Assembly: GCF_009730915.1 (NCBI RefSeq)
Contig: NW_024087259.1
Location: forward strand, 62,001 to 126,000
DNA: 64,000 nt
Origin: Dioscorea cayenensis subsp. rotundata
Taxonomy: Eukaryota > Streptophyta > Magnoliopsida > Dioscoreales > Dioscoreaceae
Reading direction: 5' to 3'
Under the pieces are notes generated by a model. It was not told the origin of the DNA, searched no databases, and was given only the letters and a program-made list of their open reading frames with translations. Shown piece after piece: positions 1 to 9,537 of the stretch (its first letter is position 1; the number at the start of each line of letters is the position of its first letter). Both the position numbers and the translations under genes were made by a program.

Positions 1-712
1 CAAGTTCATTTCCAAAGAAGGCATTAAAGAGGCACCCATCATTAAGGTTAGTTTTATTACATGTACTATGGGCAAAACAAATAAGTTAGTATAGTTTAGT
101 GACTAAAATAAATATTTTTTATTTTGAAAAGATAAAATGACTTCTTTAAAAATTTTGAAAGATAAAAATACTCTTTCACAGGGTGGTTGTTACTCCTTTT
201 TTCCTCCCAACTCAAAGTTTGAATGTACTAATTTTACCATTGAATTGCCTAATTATTTTTTAAAAAATATTTATATACCTGTCGTTAATTTTTTATTATA
301 TTATATGGCAAATGATTTTACAAAAATAATGCTAATGTGAGCGATAATAGCACTGATGTATTTAATAGAGTTTTAAGAATTATCTACATGTTCATGTAAT
401 CAAAACAAAATCTTTTTCAGAGAAAAAAAAAATTTGTTGGGTAGAAGACGAACTCTGACAGAGACCTAGACCTCAGAGTCTTCACAGGTGACAGGTCCAT
501 CCCACCAACAACACTTTACTCGGCCCTACAGCATAAAGGTTTGCAAATGGTCAAAGTTTTTTATATTTGTTTATTTGAAAAGTTGCTTTCCAGGTACAAA
601 ATGCATCTAAATTTTGTTGGTTGGTGATATGAAGATGAGCTCTTTCCATTATAATTATATCCAGTGTATCCATTTTTTGAAATAGAGAAGAAGAAGAAGA
701 AGAAAAGATTAG
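1..712. other. Left-edge intergenic DNA
   Basis: AT-rich sequence upstream of the reductase gene. Bases 1-46 read as an open stretch ending in AAG before a GTTAGT that could be a splice donor, so an exon of a neighbouring gene may end here. Nothing around it lets me identify a product. The rest, including a more GC-balanced patch at about 440-545, shows no convincing coding potential. A GAAGAAGAAG purine run lies just before the first ATG at 713. Confidence 0.4.
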
Positions 713-2748
713 ATGGAGATGGATGAGAGGAAGGAGGAAGAGAAGAAGATGAAAATTTTAATAATAGGTGGATGTGGTTATATTGGGAGGAAGCTGGTTA
801 AGGCCAGCTTAGCTCTCAATTACCAAACTTACATCCTTTATCGCCCTCAAAATGCTTCCTCTAGGGAGAAGTCTCAACTGCTCATGGAATTCAAAATCAT
901 GGGAGCTCTCCTTCTTCAAGTATGTTTTTCCTTTCTATTTATTTATTTTCTTGTTTATCTTCTTTATTCAAAAGATTTCCTTTTATTTTTTCTCTTTTTG
1001 TGTTTTAATGTATATTCATAATTAAGTCTGGAATTTCCATAGTCTAAAATTTGGGTCAAGTTTGTCTTGGCCACAAAATAAAAGATTTGCTCAGATCTTT
1101 TCATGTGACCCACATTAACTGCCTTTGTTAAATGGATGATCACATTGTTATTATTATTATTTTTTCTGGAAGGAATTGTGACAAATCACCTATATCATTC
1201 AAACCCTTGACCCTTGAGTAAAGAGGGGAATGAAGCACAGACTATTTTAGTGCTGCAGATTGTAGTCATATGAAATGTTTTATTAATTGGAGGGTTAGAA
1301 AGTACATATTTTTATTTTATGAACTAAAATAGATAATAATTCTAGCGTTAATTAGAGATATTTGATGGTTTTAAATTATACAAAGTTATAAACATATATA
1401 TTATATCTTCCATCTATTTAGAAGGTAAATTGAAAACTATAGACCTGTAGTTTGTCTATAGTTTTACACACACACACATCAAGGTTATTCAAGATTAAGA
1501 TTACAAATTGACTTCCCAACTTCCTGAAAACAATGAAGTATCTCAAACATATGTATATATATATCAATAGTTGAATATAAACAAATAATTAAGAAAATAT
1601 GTTTGATAAATATAATTTGTACAAGTAATTTTTTTTTATTGAAAAGTGTTTGTTTCAAGGGATTTGGAGTTACATGTAACTCCAAATCCCCTACCTTTTT
1701 AAAATCCGGTGTTTGTTTTAATGTATTTCATTTTTTATGTGTTTTTGAAATCCCATCATTGAGGGATTTTGGTTTACGGCCAAAATGACCGTAAAACCAA
1801 ATCCCGGGAGTTCAAAACCAGTATATATGCATATGTATATATACATACATATATATACATATATAAAAATCTATACATATACACATACACATATACATAT
1901 ATACACATACACATATATGTATACACATACTATACATACATACATTTATATATACATACATGTATGTATATACATTCCCTAGATATACCTATATATAGTA
2001 TGTTTACATTTATAAATACACATACATATACATACATATATTTATATATACATACATGTATGTATATACATTCCCTAGATATACCTATATATAGTATGTT
2101 TACATTTATAAATACACATATATAGGTATATATATAAGTATATATGTATATAGACACAAATATACACATATACTTATACTTATACATGTATATATACTCA
2201 TATACATATATACATACACTTATACACATGTTTTCCAATTCCAGATTTACAAATCCTTCCAAACAAACATAAAATCTTATAATACAATAATTCCAGTTAC
2301 ATCCAACCAAACACAAGATTTGACTGCACTGTATTTTGAAAGTGAAGTATTTCCAGTTACATTGTAACTAGAAATCCATTGCATTTAGAATTACATCCAA
2401 CCAAACACTACCTATATGGATGGACCGGGATTGGTTTGAAGTATTTGAAGCAGTGTTATTCCCCGGCTTCTACTTTCACAAACAATATTTATTTTGTCCT
2501 CTTTTCACTTTCTAGACAAAAATGTTCTTAATTTTCTTATTAATTGGTTCATTATTATTATTTATTTTGGTTTAGGGTTCTTTTGATAATCATGAAAGCT
2601 TGGTTTCTGCACTGAGGCAAGTGGATGTAGTGGTTTGTTCTGTTGCTAGTGATCAGATCCTTCAGCAGCTTAAGCTCATTCAAGCCATTAAAGAAGCTGG
2701 CAACATTAAGGTTATTTCACTTTCATTTTTAAGTTTTTGTTTTTGGAT

Positions 2749-2779
<31 letters not shown>

Positions 2780-4079
2780 CAATGTCAAAACAAATCTTTT
2801 TCCAAAACAAAATCAAGTTGCTAATAAATTTAATCATATATTTTTATGGATTTCTAATCTAACAATTCCAAATGAACTTCAAACTATGGATTTAGACAAA
2901 ATATTTCTGATTGACTAACAAATATACATCTTAAAGTCTAAATGGTAACAACTTACATGAATGCATTGTATGCATGCAGAGGTACATCCCTTCTGAGTTT
3001 GGCATGGACGCAGACCGAATGCCTCATGCAATTCCCCCGGGTAACCAAATTTTCATCGACAAATGTGTGATAAGACGAACCTTAGAAGAAGCGAAAATTC
3101 CCTTCACTTATGTTTCCGCTAATTGTTTTGCCGGAATATTCCTTGCCGGCCTTGCTCAGCTCGGCACCTTTATGCCTCCTACCAACCACATAACCATCTA
3201 TGGCAATGGCGATAAGAAATGTATGAATATTTTTGTGCTCTTTTATACGTTCTAGTTCCATACTTGAAATACCATATTTGTCATCATTATTATAGAGGGT
3301 ATATGTATTTGTGCAAAATCATATTATTTATATTACATTGTTGCTCTATATAGTTTTATCATTTCTTCTTGCATTCAATTGGCCTATGCTTATTCTTATG
3401 ATTCAAATATAGATATGAAGTTTAAATGATATTTTAATTGTTTTATCAAACTCTCTGTTACTTAATAATATGATATATATACATAATATGCTCTGCAATA
3501 TGCACTGCTTTGTTTTGTGTTTTTGCTTTAAAAAAAAGAACTATTATCATGTATACTCAAAATGCAGGTATTTGGGTGGCCGAAGAAGATGTTGCAATGT
3601 ACACAATGATGGCGGCCAATGATCACCGGGCAGAGAACAAGGTGCTTTATGTTCGTCCTCCGGCCAACATCTTGACACAAATGGAAGTCGTCAATATTTG
3701 GGAAAAACTTCTTGGCAAAGTCCTCGACAAGACCTTCATTCTCTCGCCGCAGGATTGGCTTTCTAAAATGGACAGTGAGTCTATATCTATTATTTGCATT
3801 CGACTAAACTCAGTACTATGTTCGCGCCTAACTCTTAACCAAGTTAGTTTTCTTATCTGAAGGAAAAGGAAAACTCTAGACTAAGTTTATATTGTAATTC
3901 TTTGTGCAGAATACCCACTATTTGAGCAAATTGCTGTAGCTCATTTCTACCAAATCTACTACTGTGGAGATTTAGACTTTGAACCAGAGAAACCATATAG
4001 TCTCGAAACAAATGACCTCTATCCAGAGTACAAGTATGTTTCTGCCGAAGAGTATCTGCGACGTTTCATCTTTATCTAG
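713..4079 (+). CDS. Pinoresinol/lariciresinol reductase-like NADPH oxidoreductase (five exons)
   Basis: Exons by splice site and frame: 713-919, 2576-2710, 2980-3220, 3568-3774, 3910-4079; 319 codons plus TAG. An in-frame ATG at 749 gives 307 residues and starts right at the Rossmann strand, so the true start may be there; the upstream 12 residues are only charged Met/Glu/Lys. What is seen: the dinucleotide-binding motif GGCGYIG (residues 19-25), RYIPSEFGMD opening exon 3, and a Lys at about residue 142 in QIFIDK, the place of the family's catalytic lysine. Family knowledge: the PCBER/isoflavone/pinoresinol-lariciresinol reductase group (NmrA-like atypical SDR) performs NADPH-dependent reductions in lignan and phenylpropanoid metabolism in the cytosol. 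MDADRMPHAIPPG resembles the PLR/PrR branch more than the isoflavone reductases. Whether it reduces pinoresinol, lariciresinol or both cannot be read from sequence. Intron 1 is long (1.66 kb) and full of repeats. Confidence 0.88.
1659..1690. repeat. 32-bp perfect palindrome in reductase intron 1
   Basis: Arms GGGATTTGGAGTTACA and its exact reverse complement meet with no spacer. About 80 bp further on (1761-1806), GGGATTTTGGTTTACGG and CCGTAAAACCAAATCCC form a second, nearly perfect inverted pair with similar outer bases. Both sit just inside a GTGTTTG sequence (about 1647) that is roughly mirrored by CCAAACACT near 2410, so they may be the subterminal part of a foldback or MITE-like element filling this intron. 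I could not define a target duplication. Confidence 0.7.
1929..2120. repeat. Two-copy 96-bp tandem repeat in a TA/CA-rich tract
   Basis: TTCCCTAGATATACC and its flanks occur at about 1975 and again at about 2071, 96 bp apart, with near-identical surroundings including ATACATACATGTATGTATA before and ATAGTATGTTTACATTTATA after. The copies lie in a longer degenerate (TACA)n/(TATA)n tract from about 1820 to 2230, inside intron 1 of the reductase gene. Confidence 0.8.
2751..2780. repeat. (TA)n microsatellite in reductase intron 2
   Basis: An uninterrupted run of about 14 TA units just downstream of the exon 2 donor. No coding role; likely length-polymorphic. Confidence 0.9.
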
Positions 4080-4502
4080 AAAACTCAATCATCTTTACTT
4101 TGTTTGATATCTAATGCTTCCTCTTTTGTTGTTTTGTTCATGACATTTGAAATAATGGATTCAATTCTCTCTTTGTTTGTGTTGTTCATGATATTTGAAA
4201 GCAATGAATGTGTTTCTCTTTGTTTTTGCTGTTATGAAAGATTCTTTGCTATTTGTGGCATTAAAAATATCATCTCATTGAAACTTAATGATTCACAAGT
4301 TCAAATCATTAGGGAAACTTCAAGAACCAGAAACTTCTTGATTTTTCCATCTTATGCAATATGCAGGCGGAAATTGATAAGAGGAAAAAAAAATACATGA
4401 ATATCACTGAAAACACAAATCAGTGTTTCTATATTTAATATTGATACAACAGAAAAAATGAAACCTGAAGTACAGGCTGGTAATTCGCTTGGATTAAAGT
4501 TT
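4080..4502. other. Convergent 3' regions of the reductase and membrane-protein genes
   Basis: The reductase stop (4077-4079) and the stop of the minus-strand membrane-protein gene (4503-4505) face each other across about 420 bp of AT-rich DNA, which must hold both 3' UTRs and polyadenylation sites. It contains imperfect repeats of a TTGTTCATGA(C/T)ATTTGAAA motif (about 4134-4150 and 4181-4200). No other gene is visible. Confidence 0.7.
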
Positions 4503-5673
4503 TTATGAAGGAGAAGTGATTCGATTGCGGATTCGGTTTGATCGTCTCAAAGGAGTTATGCTTGCACTGGCACTGATGATCTCTTCCTCCTGTTTCATCA
4601 CAGTAAACAGGATTAATACAGAAATGAATCAGATCATGAATTTTTAATCTCATAAATTGAATGCATTGGAAATTCAATTGTGAAGGGAATGAAACTTCTT
4701 AAAAAGCTAGTACTGACCTCTTTCCTCAATGGCTTCTTTGGGGTAGTAACACTAATACTCTCTGCAGCTGAAGCTAAGGACTTCACTGAAGAAGAAGATC
4801 GATAACTTTTATCAACAGTAATTGAAGTCTTTTTCGCCACTGTCCTCGCTTGTTCATTCTCCTTTGAATCCAATTTATCGACAGAAAACTCCCCAAGCAA
4901 TTCGACCAATGGTGGCCGGGATTCATAAAACTCGTTGTGCTCATTCTCAAGATTAACATCTGAAAAATTATGCTTTTCAATCTGAAGATTTGCATTGGGA
5001 TCAATAATACTCTTTGCTTCAATATGAACAGAGACTACTGCTGAATCTGATTTCGGTCTTCTAAAATACATTAAGAGCCCAATTAGTATCACTGAGATAG
5101 TTGTTGACAAGAGAAGCAGTAGATTTCCATCATATAAAACCATCTTATTTTCTTCAACTTTTTCTTCAGGATTTCCATCAGTTAATGGCATCCATGGAAC
5201 CAATTGATTCTGCAAATCTTGTCTAAACTCACTCAAAACATCCTTCTTTTCCAACATTTCAGTGTCTACAATTTCTTCATGTATTTCACTACACTCTTCC
5301 ACCAAAGATTCATCATCATTTGGAACATCATTCTCCACCAATAACAGTGTCTCTTCTTCCTCTTTCCCTGCTATAATTTCTTGAAAATCATGCACTTCCT
5401 TCACTTCATGAATCAACATACTACTGTTAATGTTTTCTACAATCCATTCCATGTCTACTCTTTTTGGAAACACATCCAGATTACTGACATTACTAAAAGT
5501 CTCTTCTTGAAACCTCATTTGATTTCCGTTGTATGGAAGATGACTAGAATTCATGCAAGATATATAACAAGTAGACATCATGAGTACTCCTAGTATTAGA
5601 AATGACTTCCATAACATACCGAAAACCCCGGGTTTCTCTTCAAACACCTCCTCCTCTTCCTTCTCTTCACCAT

Positions 5674-5722
<49 letters not shown>

Positions 5723-6235
5723 TTTGACAAATTCTTGTGATTCCTCTTTCTTCAATTCACCTTCAATGCGCCGAAGAATCTCATGCCGCCTATTTGGGTT
5801 GTACCGGAGGAACAAAGGCCTCGGAGAAGTGTAATTTGTCACAGGATCATAAGGAACTGAAGATGTTTGAGGGGTACTTCTGAAGATGTTTTCATCACAA
5901 TTCAGTGAGAAATCATCATCCATCTCTGCCAAGATCTTCTTTTTATAACCTGAGGAGACAATGCTGTCCATTAAATTCTTTTCCAAGGCCTTCTTTGCCT
6001 TTGGATCTTCATTTTCATCAGCTTCTTGAAAATTTCTTCTGTGATGAACTGAGAAACAAGAGCAAATAAGTAAATAAGGATTCAAGAAGAGAAATCTATC
6101 AAAAATGGAAGCCAAAAAGTTTTTTTTTTTTTTTTCCTTCTCTTTTTTTTCCTCCATTTTCTTACCAGAAGGATTGGTATTGAAGACTGATTTGCGAGAA
6201 TTTGAAGATTTCTTTGAGGATTTGGAGAAATCCAT
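4503..6235 (-). CDS. Plant-specific membrane protein of unknown function with a poly-Asp tract
   Basis: Three exons on the minus strand: 6235-6166, 6048-4718 and 4589-4503, giving 495 residues. Reading straight through both introns also stays open for a while, but splicing at G|GTAAG and GAG|GTCAGT joins NTNPS to VHHRRNFQEA and ends in TPLRRSNRIRNRITSPS, a C-terminal pattern I associate with a family of uncharacterised plant membrane proteins. What is seen: a Ser/Lys-rich N-terminus, an SPRPLFLRYNPNRRHEILRR block (about residues 98-117), fifteen consecutive Asp (133-147), hydrophobic helices at about 165-188 and 332-352, and an acidic segment between them. The region between the helices may face a lumen or the outside, with both basic ends cytosolic; this is inference. 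No enzymatic motif is visible, so no function is assigned. Confidence is high that the gene is real. Confidence 0.82.
5678..5722 (-). repeat. In-frame (GAT)15 trinucleotide repeat
   Basis: Fifteen uninterrupted ATC units on the plus strand encode fifteen Asp codons in the membrane-protein gene. All codons are identical (GAT), as expected for slippage-driven expansion and not for selection on a mixed Asp tract. Confidence 0.92.
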
Positions 6236-6589
6236 GAGAGGGAAAAACTGATCTTTTTGGTCTTCTTCTTCTTCTTCTTCTTGTTCTTGTATTCGTTGGG
6301 GGAAATTTTGACCGTTGGAGGGTGTGGGAGTGCGGATCTTATAAGAAAGTTTTGAATCTCACTTGTGACCGTTGGAGATATTGAATGTTTTGCATAAATA
6401 CCACCATAAGTCTTGATATTATGTTCACGCCCCTCAAATGTTTGGAATTGCATTCTTCTGCAAATTAACTCATTTTTATGATATATTTACTGATAATATT
6501 ATTATAAAAAACTGTGTATACAGTATAAATTAAAAAAAAAAATTGGAGTGACCATAAAAAAAGTATGGAAAAATACCAAAGAGTCACTA

Positions 6590-6652
6590 CGGCAATAGTC
6601 TAGCAGTTAAAACACTTAACTCTCATACTGGATGTTAAAGGTTTGATTCCTT
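6590..6652 (+). repeat. tRNA-like Pol III promoter (SINE head)
   Basis: TAGTCTAGCAGTTA resembles a tRNA A box and GGTTTGATTCC (6640-6650) fits the B-box consensus GGTTCRANTCC, at tRNA-like spacing. The whole does not fold as a tRNA. Plant SINEs commonly begin this way; the end of this copy cannot be defined. Confidence 0.45.
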
Positions 6653-7246
6653 TCCAATATATGATTGAGGATCAAATAATAAAAAAAAATATGTATATTT
6701 GGGTAGTTTATCCACTTTATTAACCAAAAAGACTTCATTTAACCCCTCACATGTTTTCTTCTTTCATAATTTGTTCATATTTGTTTATGGTAGATTAAGA
6801 TTTTTAATTTTAAACGTAACATTGAGTCCACTTAATTTTTTTTATCTTTTAATATTTAATAAATGTATTTTATTTTTTTTTGCGTGTACATTTTAATATT
6901 TTAACGTTTCATAATTATTAGGTATTTACATTTCTGGAAAAAAATTATTTACTTTTTATATGCTTATTTTAGCATTTTGAGTTATACTATATATATATAT
7001 ATATATATAAAGATATTTATGTAACTATACACCTAAAAATTGATACTTGAGTATACAAACGCATCAAAGTATTCAAGCTCCAGCAAAAGTTCCTTTTTAT
7101 GAAGTAATTTAACAATTAAGCACAAGACCCCATTCTTAATCAACAAATGGTTGTATTATACTTTAAAAAATATGAATTATTATGTATGTATATATATATA
7201 TATATTAAAATTTATAGAAGGAAACACTAATAATTAGCAAAGCCAC

Positions 7247-7320
7247 ACAGGTCAGGCGATTAGCGACACTAGCCCCAAATCCCTCGAGAGGGGAAAAGTG
7301 ATGAAAGTTTGAATCCCATG
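7247..7320 (+). repeat. tRNA-like Pol III promoter (SINE head)
   Basis: AGGTCAGGCGATTAGCGACAC (A-box-like) is followed about 50 bp later by AGTTTGAATCCC (B-box-like, 7305-7316), with the phrase CCCTCGAGAGGGG between. It is degenerate and not a functional tRNA. Confidence 0.4.
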
Positions 7321-7637
7321 TAAAGGAATTAACTTCGTTAGAGTTTAGATTATATGTGACCCCAACAACTGAAGGAAAGCATGTAAAATATTAATTTAAT
7401 ATACATCTCTTTACTAACTCAAGAGTATGTACTTTTCATCAAATATATATATACACATGGATAGATTTGGATTTCTACATGGATATACATATGTAAAAAA
7501 AAAATATATTTTTATATGGTTATAAATCTATTTTAAAAATATAATTGATTTATTTATTATTATAATTATTTTTTTACATAAAAATTTCTTTTTATGTCAA
7601 TGAAATCTACATGTATGGATGGGACCATCTCCAAAAG

Positions 7638-7645
7638 GATAAACC
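7638..7645. repeat. Left 8-bp target-site duplication of hAT element
   Basis: GATAAACC here is repeated exactly at 8733-8740 on the other side of the inverted-repeat element. An 8-bp duplication is the hallmark length for hAT-superfamily insertion. Confidence 0.9.
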
Positions 7646-8732
7646 TAGAGGTGCAAACTGGGCCGTGCCGGCCCGAGCCCGCTGCGACCCGGCGACGAGT
7701 TGGGTGCGTGCTCGGCCTGCACGGCCAGCTACGATGCTGAGCCACACTTTGGTGGCCCGCGGGCGGCACGGCCCGCGGCCCGCCTGGGCTGGGCTGGCCC
7801 AAGCACGCGGGCCAGCCCAGCATGGCCCGCCACTAGCCGTTGCGGGCCGGGCCGGCACGGCCCGCCATTTTTTTATTATTTTTTTGTATTTGTTTCCCCA
7901 ACTAATTTAAATATTGGAAAATGACGTTTTAGTAGCTGCTTTAACAACTATAAAAGCGATTTAGTTTTTAAAGGGCTATTTTAGACTTTAAAAATATAAT
8001 TACTTTTTTTACCCTTTTTAACAACAATAAAGCGGCTAGTTTACAAGGGTATTTTTGGGAATTAGAAAAAAATTTAAATAACCTATAAATACCCTCAAAC
8101 ACTTACATATTTCTCACACCAAATTACTCATTCTTGTTCTAATCTCTCAAGCATTGAAGACTCCAAGCTCTCTTAGTTCTCAATCTCTTCAAGTTCAAGA
8201 TTTGAAGTTTATCAAATCCGGCTCAAGTGTTTCATCAATCTGACAATTCCCCCACCTTTTCATCAGTTCATCAATTCGGACTTTTCAAGAAAACCACGAA
8301 TTAAATTAAAATTTCATCAGTTTATCTTTTTTGTATTAATGTAAATTAAAATTTTTTACATATTTTTTAATTATTTTTTCTATAGTCTTTATGTGTTGTA
8401 TATTTTTTACAATCAAGAAACTTATATTTTATGATATTTAGATTTTTTTAATCCATATTTTTTTAGTATTTTTTTAAAGTATTTTTTTACAATTTTTTTA
8501 CAATATTTTTTTAAAGAATTTAAATAATTTAATATTAAAAAGCGGGTCGGTAGGCCCGTCAGACGGCCCATGACCCAGGGGTTTGGCAGGGCCGTGCTCA
8601 GGCTGAGCCGACCCCCTTGTACGGTGGGCCGTGCCGGCCCGTCACGATTGCAAGCGGGCAGGCGGCCCCGAGCACGTCATGATGCTCGGGCCGCACCATG
8701 CCCGGGCCGGGCCGGCTCATCTTGCACCTCTA
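7646..8732. mobile_element. Non-autonomous hAT transposon with promoter remnant
   Basis: The element is 1087 bp with terminal inverted repeats TAGAGGTGCAA / TTGCACCTCTA, flanked by the exact 8-bp duplication GATAAACC. Inside each end is 190-230 bp of very GC-rich sequence (GGGCCGTGCCGGCCCG-type blocks, in opposite orientation at the two ends) enclosing an AT-rich middle. The middle keeps a TATA box (8084-8091) and a leader-like stretch (8092-8300) but no transposase coding sequence. It therefore looks like an internally deleted derivative of an autonomous hAT that kept the ends and promoter. Predicted ORFs in the GC-rich ends are compositional artefacts. The intact duplication suggests a relatively recent insertion. 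Confidence 0.93.
8084..8091 (+). promoter_or_regulatory. TATA box inside the hAT element
   Basis: TATAAATA followed by a C/T-rich leader-like sequence. It probably belonged to the lost transposase gene. It points the same way as the pectinesterase 1.45 kb downstream, so read-through transcription is conceivable. Confidence 0.5.
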
Positions 8733-8740
8733 GATAAACC

Positions 8741-9537
8741 CCTCCTTCGATGGTGGTGCTTTTACAATTATTTGAAATATAATAAGATTTTCATTAAACA
8801 GCTCATCCTTCATATATAGTTGGCTCTTATATTTAGAATAAACCAATATCATTTAACAAATTAATTGGTCTATAACCATGTGGATAAGCATTTGCATTTA
8901 TAAAGCTCCTCTTATAATAAGATGAAATTTTACCTAAAATTTATAATTTAGATTTTTTACCAAAACAAATTATTTTCTAATCTTTTTCCTACAGCATTTG
9001 TTTCCAAGTATGTGAAAAACACAATTTTAACACCATAAATAAAATAATTACAAAACTCTTTTAAATAAAATAAAATTAACATCAAATTGATTCTCTTTTC
9101 TTCGAGACCTATTGAACAGATCAAGGGAGATAAAATATCAATTACTATGTTATAGTAGTGTTAATATGCACTTATTTTTTAATTTAAAAAATTATGATTT
9201 ATCTATTTTTATTAAAATAAATAAATAAATAAATAAAACCGATTACATAACACAATCACAACAAAATCAAGAGAATGTAAGAAGAGAACAGCACCCAAAA
9301 CAAACCATACAGCTCACTATCTAAACAAAACAGAGAAGAAGGTCCCATAAAGTTCACAAGTCAAAGCAAACAAACACATACAATCCATTCAATTGAGGTC
9401 ATGCGTAAACATGGCCCTCATACTTAGTTTTCACTATGAAATCCTTGTGAGCCAAACCAAAGCTTTAAATGCCCCCCTCTTCCCCTGTTTCCCACCATAA
9501 ACAGGGAACCCAAAACCAAAATCAATGCATTTTCACC
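8741..9537. other. Upstream region of the pectinesterase gene
   Basis: About 800 bp between the hAT element and the pectinesterase ATG. It is AT-rich, with an AAAT tetranucleotide run at about 9218-9238. The last 250 bp are C/A-rich and probably include the leader; I cannot place a TATA box with confidence. Confidence 0.6.

Larger units (their letters stand above)
6236..7645. other. Intergenic AT-rich DNA with tRNA-like SINE heads
   Basis: Leader and promoter of the membrane-protein gene lie at the left side (TTC/GAA-rich just upstream of its ATG). Beyond that is AT-rich sequence with a (TA)n run at about 6990-7010 and another at about 7191-7204. No ORF with coding character is present. Confidence 0.7.

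Noticed and set aside
1769-2316. Tyr/Ile/Thr-rich ORFs on both strands in reductase intron 1
   Set aside because: Translation of TA/CA tandem repeats; no coding signal.
6590-6652. Functional tRNA gene
   Set aside because: Only A/B-box-like motifs are present; no cloverleaf can be formed and no anticodon stem is recognisable.
7566-7924. Overlapping GC-rich ORFs on both strands (about 75-100 codons)
   Set aside because: They fall in the GGCCCG-rich end of the hAT element, are open in several frames at once, and consist of Gly/Ala/Arg/Pro repeats; compositional artefact.
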